Of a stretch of 64,000 nt of DNA, positions 17,697 to 26,625 are shown one piece after another; the stretch's first letter is position 1; each line of letters opens with the position of its first letter. The stretch is from Corynebacterium callunae DSM 20147 (GTDB lineage: Bacteria > Actinomycetota > Actinomycetes > Mycobacteriales > Mycobacteriaceae). The stretch is from positions 310,001 through 374,000 of the forward strand of contig NC_020506.1 of the NCBI RefSeq assembly GCF_000344785.1. The letters run 5' to 3'. A program made the translations under genes and the position numbers. The notes under the pieces are model-generated. The model did not search any database. It saw only the letters and a list, made by a program, of their open reading frames with translations, and had not been told where the DNA came from.

Positions 17697-18470
17697 TTAA
17701 AGCTGAACGGATGTTTTAACTTGCACTCCAAATTCATAAGCACAAATTTCGGCGATGGAGGTTGCAGCTGCATCGGCAATGATCTTGCCTTTTTCGGAAG
17801 TTGCTCCGACAGCGTCGGCGAGAGCTCCATGACTAGGGATATCACTAGGTTGTAGTGGAACCCGAAGGTATGGAGGAACAGCGAAAGCTTCCTTAGCGGG
17901 TAACTTATCTGCATGTACTAGCTCGGGGGCGAGGTGCATGAGTAAGGACGTTTCTGTAACCGCGGCATGTTCTAGATCCCAGCCGGGGAACATGATGTCG
18001 GAAAAGACTTCGTCCATAACTGAATCTTTGAGAGGGTCCCACCAGTTGGCTAAAACAATCTGGTTATCGGTGCCATGTCGGCGTTGAGCCAGGTGCATTG
18101 CTTCAAGGATCGGAGCTTGGTTTTCGAAGTGGGCACTGAGGAACAAGATCTTGCGGAAACCATCGCCAAGGAGCTCATCTAGCAGATTGCTTGCCAATTC
18201 CACCATGGTGTTGAGGGAAAGATCTACCGTGCCAGGGAAGAGTGGACCGCCACCACTATAAGGAGAAGACCGGTATCCATAATTGAGAGTGGGGAGCACT
18301 ATGCCATCGATTTGCTCAGCTACCATTCGAGAAATCTCGGTGGCGATGATGGAATCGGTGGATAGTGGCAGGTGAGGCCCGTGTTGTTCACATGATCCAG
18401 CAGGAATGATGGCTACTCCATCAGTTTTGGCAGCGTATTGCTCCCAGGTCATATTGGCTGCAAATACCAT
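17697..18470 (-). CDS. Creatininase family protein
   Basis: A 257-residue amidohydrolase of the creatininase/MftE family, which hydrolyses cyclic or linear amide bonds using two metals. Metal ligands are visible in IIPAGSCEQHGPHLPLSTDS (Glu28, His30, Asp39), then SAHFENQA (usually GHGGN in relatives, so this loop is unusual), and HAAVTETSLLMHL with the late Glu. The start is ATG 18470 (MVFAANMTWEQ), 13 bp after the transporter stop. The longer frame to 18560 would overlap the transporter gene. It forms a two-gene unit with the MHS transporter, which probably imports its substrate. Creatinine is possible but not shown by sequence. Confidence 0.82.
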   Translation of the reverse strand: MVFAANMTWEQYAAKTDGVAIIPAGSCEQHGPHLPLSTDSIIATEISRMVAEQIDGIVLPTLNYGYRSSPYSGGGPLFPGTVDLSLNTMVELASNLLDELLGDGFRKILFLSAHFENQAPILEAMHLAQRRHGTDNQIVLANWWDPLKDSVMDEVFSDIMFPGWDLEHAAVTETSLLMHLAPELVHADKLPAKEAFAVPPYLRVPLQPSDIPSHGALADAVGATSEKGKIIADAAATSIAEICAYEFGVQVKTSVQL

Positions 18471-18483
18471 TGTGTTGAGCTTT

Positions 18484-19797
18484 CTACTTGGACTTTGCGG
18501 CGAATGCGACACCAATTGCGGTAATAATTGCAGCTGCGACCATGTAGTAAGCCGGTGCAATTACGTTGCCGCTGGCACCGATCATCCAGGTTGCGATCAT
18601 TGCTGCGGTGCCGCCAAAGAAGGCATTCGCGCAGTTGAAGGTAAGGGCAAAACCAGTGAGTCGAACGTCAGCTGGGAATTGTTCAGAGATGAAGGACGGG
18701 AGCACTCCGTCGTTAAGCGCAAGACAGGCACCCATGCCGACCTGGATCAAAATGACTCCGACGAAGCTCGCGCTGTCAAGCGCGAGGAAAGCAGGAATTG
18801 AAAATACTGCAAAAAGTGCTGCAGCAATAAGCATTGTGGTGCGACGGCCTAGGCGGTCAGAAAGTGCGCCGGTTGCGACGACGAGGACTGCATACACTGT
18901 GGAGGAGATAGTGGTAGCGATAAAAGCACTGCTAGAGCTCATACCGAGTTCTTCGGAGAGGTAAGTGGGCAGGTAAGCCAGAACCATGTAGAAGCCGATG
19001 GCATTGAGGATGGCGCCGGAGAAAGCTACAAGGAGTGCACGTGGGTATTTGAAAACCTCGAGGATTGGAAGCTTTTTAGCGGAGTCTTCGTCGGCAACGT
19101 GAGTTTCGGGAGCCATGCGTCGGATGATGAGTCCAACAATTCCTAGAGGTGCTGCCAAAAGGAATGGTAGACGCCAACCCCAGGAAGCGAGGGAAGCATC
19201 GTCAAGGAGGGAAGTGAGAAGAGCGACAAAGAGGGAACCAAGGAGGAGTCCACAAGCGGTAGCTGCAGGAACTACTGAGGCGAAAAGTCCGCGACGGTTC
19301 TGTGGAGCAGATTCTGAGATATAGGTAGATGCTGCAGCATATTCGCCGGAAGCACTAAATCCCTGGATAAGGCGTAGCACCAAAAGCAAGATTGGTGCAG
19401 CAATGCCGATGGAGTTATATCCGGGAAGTAATGCAATACAGAAAGTTGCAAGGCTCATAAAGAGGATGGAAGCGGAAAGACTCTTGGTGCGACCAAGGCG
19501 GTCTCCGATGTGTCCCCAAGCAACTGCGCCGATAGGACGAATTAGGAATGAGAGTGCAAATAGGGCGAACGTGTTAATAAGTGCCGCACGTCCGGTGAGC
19601 TCCGGGAAGAAAACTCCCGCAATGATGGAAGCCATGTACATGTATGCGGCGTAGTCGAACCATTCAACAAAGGTTCCGATAAAGCTCGCGCGTACTGCGT
19701 TCCTAAGATCTTTTTTGCTGGTTTCAGTGGTGCTAATTGTGGTGCTAATTGTGGTATCTGGCGTGGCACTTACTATTGCCGGGTTTTGAACAGACAT
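18484..19797 (-). CDS. MFS transporter, metabolite:H+ symporter (MHS) family
   Basis: A 437-residue, twelve-helix major facilitator of the ProP/ShiA-like MHS family. Visible are the first-helix motif FIGTFVEWFDYAAYMYMA, loop 2-3 motif GHIGDRLGRTKSL, RLIQGFSASGEYAAASTY in helix 4-5, a second GALSDRLGRRTTML between helices 8 and 9, and an Ala-rich C-terminus. It likely imports a small organic compound with protons and is co-transcribed with the creatininase-like gene 13 bp downstream. The start is ATG 19797 with AAAAGGAGAAG just upstream. Two inverted repeats in its promoter region suggest control by a dedicated repressor not encoded next to it. Confidence 0.9.
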   Translation of the reverse strand: MSVQNPAIVSATPDTTISTTISTTETSKKDLRNAVRASFIGTFVEWFDYAAYMYMASIIAGVFFPELTGRAALINTFALFALSFLIRPIGAVAWGHIGDRLGRTKSLSASILFMSLATFCIALLPGYNSIGIAAPILLLVLRLIQGFSASGEYAAASTYISESAPQNRRGLFASVVPAATACGLLLGSLFVALLTSLLDDASLASWGWRLPFLLAAPLGIVGLIIRRMAPETHVADEDSAKKLPILEVFKYPRALLVAFSGAILNAIGFYMVLAYLPTYLSEELGMSSSSAFIATTISSTVYAVLVVATGALSDRLGRRTTMLIAAALFAVFSIPAFLALDSASFVGVILIQVGMGACLALNDGVLPSFISEQFPADVRLTGFALTFNCANAFFGGTAAMIATWMIGASGNVIAPAYYMVAAAIITAIGVAFAAKSK

Positions 19798-19835
19798 TGC
19801 ACTTCTCCTTTTATCGGCTCACCCCGATCCATAGT

Positions 19836-19855
19836 TTTCTATAGGGTGATAGAAA
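19836..19855. promoter_or_regulatory. Operator-like dyad 1 upstream of MHS transporter
   Basis: TTTCTAT-AGGGTG-ATAGAAA (19836-19855), about 40 bp before the transporter start, likely overlapping its promoter. It has the same layout as a second site 52 bp away (centre to centre). Confidence 0.5.
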
Positions 19856-19889
19856 AGAATATAAGTACAAGCCGTGGAGGAAGTCAATT

Positions 19890-19905
19890 CCTATAGAATG
19901 ATAGG
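19890..19905. promoter_or_regulatory. Operator-like dyad 2 upstream of MHS transporter
   Basis: CCTAT-AGAATG-ATAGG (19890-19905). It shares the CTATAG...TGATAG core with dyad 1. The 52-bp spacing equals about five helical turns, which would place two dimers on one face of the DNA. Confidence 0.45.
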
Positions 19906-20076
19906 TTTGATTCGTGGTTAGTGTCACTAATTTTGACCATTTTTCCCCGGTACCTTTGGGGAATCCGGGGTTGTCACGTTCCTGGACGCTTCCATACCGG
20001 GATCTTTGCGGAGTGGCATGGTTTATTGGGCTGAAATTGAGTATCGGGTAGGATTTTTTGGCCCTGGAAAGCCTGC

Positions 20077-20137
20077 AAGCGTGCCGATTTACGACGAAAT
20101 GTCCTTTTAGGGCTCTTGCTTGCGTAAATTGGCACCG
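20077..20137. repeat. Third, degenerate palindromic repeat unit
   Basis: Begins with the same AAGCGTGCCGATTTACGACGAAA as the 178-bp repeats and ends with GCGTAAATTGGCACC, pairing with CGTGCCGATTTACG with mismatches. It lacks the terminator half and sits 12 bp from copy B. Confidence 0.6.
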
Positions 20138-20149
20138 CTAAGGGCCTCG

Positions 20150-20327
20150 AAGCGTGCCGATTTACGACGAAAATATGTTCCGTCACGGCCTCTTACGTAG
20201 ATCGGCACGCTTGGTGAATAAAACTCTAAAACCGCCCTTAAAAGTGCCTCTCTAGAAGCTTGTTTAAGACAAGAAAAATGGACTCCCGAGGTGGAAGTCC
20301 ATTTATAAAAGTCGAGGCCTTAAATCG
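20150..20327. repeat. 178-bp repeat, copy B (rmlA terminator)
   Basis: Second copy of the repeat at 17517-17694. Its terminator half lies directly behind rmlA (stop at 20354, minus strand) and is probably the original rml terminator. On the minus strand the stem is followed by a T-rich tract. Confidence 0.85.
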
Positions 20328-20353
20328 GCGCCGGTAGTGCCAACAAAAACCAG

Positions 20354-21217
20354 CTATTCACCAGCGACGCGCAACAAATAGTTGCCATAGCCGGATTTCT
20401 TTAATTCCTCACCCAAAACAGTGAGCTGAGCTGCGGAAATGAAACCCTCACGGTAGGCAGCGACCTCAGGGGAGCCGATGATATTGCCGGTGCGCTTTTG
20501 CAGAACCTCAACATAGGAAGAAGCCTCGGACATGGAATCGATAGTGCCAGTATCGAGCCAGACATCGCCGCGGTCCAGACGTTGCACAGTTAAAGCACCT
20601 TGCTGGAGGTAGGCATCGTTAACGGAGGTGATTTCTAGCTCGCCGCGCGAGGAAGGCTTGATTGACTTAGCGATGTCCACCACGCGATTGTCGTAGAAGT
20701 ACAGTCCTACCACGGCAAAGTTGGATTTTGGTGCGGTGGGCTTTTCTTCAATCGACACCGCCTTATTAGCAGCATCAAATTCCACCACGCCATAACGCTC
20801 TGGATCGGACACCTCATAAGCAAAGACAATGCCGCCGGAAGGATCAGAACATTGCTTCAAAGAGTGACCAAGTTGGGCGCCGTCGAAGATGTTATCGCCA
20901 AGGACCAGTGCCACATCGTCTGAGCCGATGAAATCTTCGCCGATGATAAACGCCTGGGCAAGGCCATCGGGCGAGGGTTGCACGGCATAGCTGAGTGAAA
21001 TTCCCCAGGCAGAGCCATCGCCAAGCAGGCGTTCGAAGGAGGAGCGGTCTTCTGGGGTAGTGATGATGAGGATATCGCTAATGCCGGATTGGATAAGCGT
21101 GGTCAATGGGTAGTAGACCATGGGCTTGTCATAAATCGGCATGAGCTGCTTGGAAATGCCCTTGGTGATTGGGTAGAGACGGGTTCCGGAACCACCTGCG
21201 AGAATGATGCCCTTCAT
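20354..21217 (-). CDS. rmlA: Glucose-1-phosphate thymidylyltransferase
   Basis: 287 residues. It makes dTDP-glucose from dTTP and glucose-1-phosphate, the first step of dTDP-L-rhamnose synthesis, needed for the rhamnose linker between peptidoglycan and arabinogalactan. Diagnostic motifs are [20 protein letters not shown] at the N-terminus, [48 protein letters not shown] and [10 protein letters not shown]. The length is normal. It is last in the rmlB-rmlCD-rmlA operon; its ATG directly abuts the stop of rmlCD. Confidence 0.96.
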   Translation of the reverse strand: MKGIILAGGSGTRLYPITKGISKQLMPIYDKPMVYYPLTTLIQSGISDILIITTPEDRSSFERLLGDGSAWGISLSYAVQPSPDGLAQAFIIGEDFIGSDDVALVLGDNIFDGAQLGHSLKQCSDPSGGIVFAYEVSDPERYGVVEFDAANKAVSIEEKPTAPKSNFAVVGLYFYDNRVVDIAKSIKPSSRGELEITSVNDAYLQQGALTVQRLDRGDVWLDTGTIDSMSEASSYVEVLQKRTGNIIGSPEVAAYREGFISAAQLTVLGEELKKSGYGNYLLRVAGE

Positions 21218-22572
21218 TTACAGCTCCTTGAGGTAATCGTTGAGGCGGGACTGCCAGGTCGGCGCGTTAAAGCCCGTCGCTTCAATCTTGGAGAGATCAA
21301 GCACGGAATTAAGTGGACGCGGTGCTGTCTCTTTGTCGGCGAAGTATTCGGCGGTGGATACTCCGGTGACATCGGAAGGCTCTGTGAACACTGCGCGTGC
21401 GATATCTGCCCAGCTTGCGGGCTCGCCAGAGTTGCTGAGGTTGTAGGTGCCAAATTCTGCACCAACCTCAAGCAGGTGCGCGATACCTGCGGCGATGTCG
21501 GCGGTAAAGGACAAACGTCCGATTTGATCATCAACAACTGATGGTTTGATGCCGCGTTCGTCGAGGGATTTCATGGTGCGGACAAAGTTATTGCCATCGC
21601 CAATTACCCAGCTGGTGCGCACAATATAATGCCGTGGCGCGGTGGCAGCTGCAATATCGCCGGCTGCTTTGGACTGTCCATAAACGCCAAGCGGGGAAAA
21701 TGGTGCGTCCTCAGTATAGGATTCTTGGCTGCCATCAAAGACGTAATCCGAGGACACATGCACCAAAGTGAGGTTGTTTTCGCGTGCGATTGTCGCCAAG
21801 TTCGCCACGGCAGTGGCATTAATTGCCCACGCCGCTGCGCGATCGTTCTCGGCGCGATCAACGGCTGTGTAGGCGGCAGCGTTGATGATGGTGGAATATT
21901 GTTTCCATTGCTTTGCGACGCGCAGATCCGCGGTGATATCTAAGTCAGCGCGGCTTAAGAACTCAGCATCGGGGAAAACCGCGCGCAGCGCGGTTCCCAA
22001 CTGACCGCCTGCACCCACAACGAGCACCTTGCGTGGCGGGACAGGGGTGGCGTCGATAAGCGCAGGGTGGTTAGCGTCTTTGTCGGAAATTTCAGTGGGC
22101 TTGAGCGGCCAGTTGATCATGTTGAGGTTGACGAAGCTGTATTCAGCGTCCGGGGACCAGTGATCGTTGACGAGGTAGGTGTAGAGGGTGCCGTCCTCGA
22201 GGGCTTGGAAGCCGTTGGCGATGCCGCGTGGGACGTAGACGGCGGTGTCGGGGCCGATGGTGACGGTGACGGTTTTGCCGTAGGTGGCGGAGCCTTCGCG
22301 CAGGTCAACCCAGGCGCCGAAGACGGAACCGACGGCGACGGAGACGAACTTATCCCAAGGTTCGGCGTGCATGCCGCGGGTGACACCTTTGAGGGCGTTA
22401 AAGCTCATGTTGTTTTGGACGGGTCCAAAATCAGGCAGGCCGAGTTCGACCATTTTGGTGCGTTGCCAGTTTTCTTTGAACCAGCCGCGGTTGTCGCCGT
22501 GGACGGGGAGATCAAAGATGATCAGACCGTCGATATCGGTGGTGTGGGAGGTCAGTTGTTTGCCGTATTCCA

Positions 22573-22573
<1 letters not shown>
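21218..22573 (-). CDS. rmlCD: Fused dTDP-4-keto-6-deoxyglucose 3,5-epimerase / dTDP-4-dehydrorhamnose reductase
   Basis: A 451-residue fusion doing two successive steps of dTDP-L-rhamnose synthesis. Residues ~1-185 are the RmlC cupin (DLPVHGDNRGWFKENWQR, FNALKGVTRGMHAEPWDKFV, YVPRGIANGFQALED). Residues ~190-451 are the RmlD short-chain reductase with GAGGQLGTALRAVFP (NADPH loop), NAAAYTAVDRAEND, YVFDGSQESYTED and the YGQSKAAGD catalytic Tyr-Lys. Corynebacteria carry this fusion, whereas most bacteria have separate genes. The ATG overlaps the rmlB stop codon by one base. Confidence 0.95.
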
Positions 22574-23631
<1,058 letters not shown>

Positions 23632-23835
23632 TTAGCGCGCGGCGGGGCATAGCGGGGAGTTTGCGTGGTGGGGCGAAGGGTGAGCTGGGGATATACCGCA
23701 ATCATCGATTTTGAGGAAGTTTGTAGTGGATTCTGCTGAAAAGTTATCGATAGCTAAATGTCTACCAGGCAGGTAAAATTCCAGTAGCAAATGGGATTGA
23801 ATTTTGATGTCTTGGAGACTAAAATTCATTAAATC

Positions 23836-23887
23836 ACCCCTTGCCGTTGACCCTCTATAATCAGGAGAGTTGCCGATGACAAGGGGT
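23836..23887. promoter_or_regulatory. Inverted repeat around a -10 box upstream of NYN gene
   Basis: ACCCCTTG (23836-23843) and CAAGGGGT (23880-23887) are exact complements and bracket a consensus TATAAT (23856-23861). The right arm is followed by TTTTATC, so the structure could act as operator, attenuator or terminator. It lies 20 bp before the NYN gene start. Confidence 0.45.
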
Positions 23888-23906
23888 TTTATCATTGGGG
23901 GGCTAA

Positions 23907-24689
23907 GTGTCTCAAAAGATGCGCAGTAATGAGACTTACCGTCAACCGCAATTGAGGCCAGTGTTAACGGCGATTCTTATTGATGGTGGCTTTTATCGGC
24001 GCAGGGCTTATTCGCTCTTTGGAGATAAAAGCCCGGAGGACCGAGCCAATGAGCTAGAGGAATACGCGCGTCGGCATATTCGTAAGTCTAGAAGCAGCCT
24101 ATATCGCATCTTTTACTATGATTGTCCGCCTTCGGAGAAGGTAATTTTTCATCCACTTACTCGTACTCAGGTAAATCTAGGGAAGTCTGAGCAATTTAGG
24201 TGGACCAACGATTTTTTCGATGCGCTCAACCATAAAAGGAAATTTGCTTTGCGACGGGGTGAAGAACTTGAAACTCAGCAAGGGTATTCGCTTAAGCAGA
24301 AGTCTTTGAAAAAACTCCTTAATGGAACGCTAAAGCTAGAAGAACTAACAGAGGCTGACTTCTCGCTTGATATCACTCAAAAAGGTGTCGATATGCGGAT
24401 TGGGTTGGATATAGCTTCTTTGGCCGAGCGTAAAACTGTCAATCAAATAGTCATGATTACCGGGGATAGTGACTTTGTGCCTGCAGCTAAACATGCACGT
24501 CGGGAGGGGATTGACTTCATTTTAGATCCTATGTGGGCTGATATTGCTAGGAGTCTAAGTGAGCATATTGATGGCGTGCGCCAATGCGTGAAAAATTATC
24601 CCGAGAACAAGCGTGATCCTCTTTATTTTGAGAATTTGCACAAAGAAATACTTCCTACCGTTTCTCAGGTAGATGAGGAGGAGCTTTAG
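23907..24689 (+). CDS. NYN domain (PIN-like ribonuclease fold) protein
   Basis: A 260-residue protein with the acidic residues of NYN/PIN-like nucleases in the expected order: TAILIDGGFYRRR (first Asp), KGVDMRIGLDIASLA (second Asp), and ITGDSDFVPAAKHAR (the GDSDF motif). The middle section is basic and rich in Lys/Arg (LNHKRKFALRRGEEL). NYN proteins are usually endoribonucleases, and bacterial stand-alone forms are mostly uncharacterised. The start is GTG 23907 with GGGGGG 6-12 bp upstream. It stands alone between the rml operon and an iron-uptake gene and is likely accessory. Substrate unknown. Confidence 0.8.
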   Translation: MSQKMRSNETYRQPQLRPVLTAILIDGGFYRRRAYSLFGDKSPEDRANELEEYARRHIRKSRSSLYRIFYYDCPPSEKVIFHPLTRTQVNLGKSEQFRWTNDFFDALNHKRKFALRRGEELETQQGYSLKQKSLKKLLNGTLKLEELTEADFSLDITQKGVDMRIGLDIASLAERKTVNQIVMITGDSDFVPAAKHARREGIDFILDPMWADIARSLSEHIDGVRQCVKNYPENKRDPLYFENLHKEILPTVSQVDEEEL

Positions 24690-24731
24690 GTGCTGTACCC
24701 CCCTCCTCACTTTAAAACTAATGCAAAAACT

Positions 24732-24753
24732 AAAGTAAACCTTGCCTTACTTT
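24732..24753. promoter_or_regulatory. Possible DtxR (iron) box
   Basis: AAAGTAA-ACCTTGCC-TTACTTT is a perfect 7-bp inverted repeat 24-45 bp before the siderophore-binding lipoprotein gene. It resembles the DtxR consensus (TTAGGTTAGCCTAACCTAA) in base content and position but not exactly. Confidence 0.5.
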
Positions 24754-24776
24754 CATTCGTAAAGTAATTTGAGGGG

Positions 24777-25757
24777 ATGATTCTTCGCTTCCCCTCGTTG
24801 GCAAAACCTCAAATTGCCCTCAAAAAAGCCCTCGCACCAGCATGTATCGGCCTGGCGCTAACACTCAGCGCCTGCAGCGGCTCCTCCACAAGCAACACCG
24901 GAAGCACCGAAACCGCCGGAAGCACTGAAACCGCAGCCGCCTCCTACACCGTGGAACACGCAATGGGCACCACGGTCATCGATGGCCCAGTGAAAAGAGT
25001 TGTAGTTATTGATTCTCCACACCTCGACGCACTCCTAGCCTTGGGAATCACCCCAGTTGGTGCTACTGAATCCGGTGCAGAAAATGGCTTCCCCACTTAC
25101 CTCGCTGATCAGCTGCAGGATACGGAATCTGTGGGTTCTACTTCGGAGCCAAATCTGGAGAAAATCGCTTCACTTGACCCCGATCTCATCATCGGCGCGA
25201 AGGTTCGCCATGAGGGAATCTATGAGCAGCTTTCGGCAATTGCACCGACTGTGATGTCGGAGGGCTCTGGTACTAATTGGCATGAGCAGGCAGAAATCAC
25301 CGCGGCAGCTGTTAATCGCAGCGCGGAAATGACTGACCTTATCAATGATCTCTCCACCCGCGCAGATGAAGTCGGCGAGGAAGTTGGAGCAGAAGGCCAG
25401 ACTGTGTCTATGGTTCGCTTCCGTCCGGATAATTTCAGACTCTATGGTCCAGAAACTTTCTCTGGCTCCATTCTGGAGGAAGTCGGCTATGACCTGGGCG
25501 AAAAGGAGTGGAACGAGTACTCCATGATGGAGCTCAGCACTGAGAACTTCGGCCAAATTGATGGCGATCTCATTTTCTACACCATCCCTGGCGAGCCAGC
25601 CGCAACCACATATCCGCAGGTCTCTGAGTTGTGGAAGGATTCCCCAGCGGTCCAGCAGGGCAAGACCTATGAGTTCGAGGATGAAACCTGGATGGTTGGC
25701 ATTGGCGTGCTCGGCGGCAATGAAATCCTCGATGACCTCGAAGAGGCCCTTAGCTAA
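24777..25757 (+). CDS. Iron-siderophore ABC transporter substrate-binding lipoprotein
   Basis: A 326-residue FecB/FepB-type lipoprotein that would capture ferric siderophores at the cell surface. The signal peptide ends in the lipobox LTLSAC (Cys at about residue 33), followed by a Ser/Thr/Gly linker, then the periplasmic-binding domain: GPVKRVVVIDSPHLDALLALG, IASLDPDLIIG, and a C-terminal KTYEFEDETWMVGIGVLGG. No permease or ATPase is adjacent, so it must use components encoded elsewhere. The start is ATG 24777 with GAGGGG directly upstream. The next gene, a siderophore-interacting reductase, starts immediately after the stop. A DtxR-like box upstream fits iron control. Confidence 0.88.
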   Translation: MILRFPSLAKPQIALKKALAPACIGLALTLSACSGSSTSNTGSTETAGSTETAAASYTVEHAMGTTVIDGPVKRVVVIDSPHLDALLALGITPVGATESGAENGFPTYLADQLQDTESVGSTSEPNLEKIASLDPDLIIGAKVRHEGIYEQLSAIAPTVMSEGSGTNWHEQAEITAAAVNRSAEMTDLINDLSTRADEVGEEVGAEGQTVSMVRFRPDNFRLYGPETFSGSILEEVGYDLGEKEWNEYSMMELSTENFGQIDGDLIFYTIPGEPAATTYPQVSELWKDSPAVQQGKTYEFEDETWMVGIGVLGGNEILDDLEEALS

Positions 25758-26519
25758 TTGTCCACTTTCAATAAGTCACCCAATGTGCTCTTTCCCGTCC
25801 GCGTGGCGCGAGCGCAGCGGGTGTCGCCTGGTTTTATGCGGATTACTTTTGCCGCACCGGAGCTAAAATTTTTGCCCAGTCGCAGCTTGGATCAGCGCAT
25901 CAAAATCCTTTTCCCCAAAACTCCACATCTGCCCCAAAGCCTTGCCGAGCCTATCCTCCCAGAGTCCCAGTGGCGTAAGCAATGGCGAGAGCTAGACCCA
26001 GATATTCGCCCTCACCTGCGCACTTATACAATCGCACAGTCGCGACCCAAAGTTGCAGAGGTGGATATCGATTTCTTCCTCCACGATCAAACCCCCACAT
26101 TTAGCGCCGTGAATTGGGCTCGCACGGCGCGGATCGGCGATCACGCGGCAATTTCTGCGCCCGACACCCGCAAGTCCCCCGGCTTGCACGGCATTCAGTG
26201 GCGCCCCGGCCCCGCGCGCCACGCAGTCCTCATCGGCGATGAAACCGCGATTCCGGCAATGCGGGGCATTTTAAGCGCTTTTCGACGAAAAAACGCGGTG
26301 GTTCTCCTCCACGCAAAGCATCCGCTAGATGCCCAACTTTTGGGAGATCATGAACCTTTTAGTGATCAAACCCTAAAGCGCATTAAAAAGCAGCTCACAC
26401 CAGAAACCTACATTTGGTGTGCCGGCGAAAGCCTTTGGGTGGCGCAACTTCGTCAGGAATTCCTTGCTACAGGCCTAAGCCCCGAACAGATCCAAGTCCA
26501 GGGTTATTGGAATCGATAG
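25758..26519 (+). CDS. Siderophore-interacting protein (ferric-siderophore reductase, SIP family)
   Basis: A 253-residue cytoplasmic flavin-dependent reductase that releases iron from imported siderophores. Motifs: FPVRVARAQRVSPGFMRITF at the start, RTYTIAQ (FAD-binding Arg-x-Tyr-Thr), HAAISAPDT, IGDETAIPAMRGIL (the GDETAxPA loop of the family) and YIWCAGESLWVAQLR. The TTG start follows the upstream TAA directly, implying tight coupling to the binding lipoprotein. No other start lies close by. Confidence 0.87.
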   Translation: MSTFNKSPNVLFPVRVARAQRVSPGFMRITFAAPELKFLPSRSLDQRIKILFPKTPHLPQSLAEPILPESQWRKQWRELDPDIRPHLRTYTIAQSRPKVAEVDIDFFLHDQTPTFSAVNWARTARIGDHAAISAPDTRKSPGLHGIQWRPGPARHAVLIGDETAIPAMRGILSAFRRKNAVVLLHAKHPLDAQLLGDHEPFSDQTLKRIKKQLTPETYIWCAGESLWVAQLRQEFLATGLSPEQIQVQGYWNR

Positions 26520-26564
26520 ATGCGACGGTTGCGATTCCACACCGCAGATAGCTCATGTGCCTGC

Positions 26565-26622
26565 ATTTGTGCGGGATTTGGTCACTTTTTAGCCTCCAAA
26601 AGTGACATTTCACCGCACAAAT
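26565..26622. terminator. Nested double-stem hairpin between convergent genes
   Basis: Outer arms ATTTGTGCGG (26565-26574) and CCGCACAAAT (26613-26622), inner arms GTCACTTTT (26581-26589) and AAAAGTGAC (26598-26606), all perfect. It lies between the SIP gene (plus) and the membrane protein (minus) stop codons and could end transcription from both, although there is no T-run. Confidence 0.5.
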
Positions 26623-26625
26623 CTC

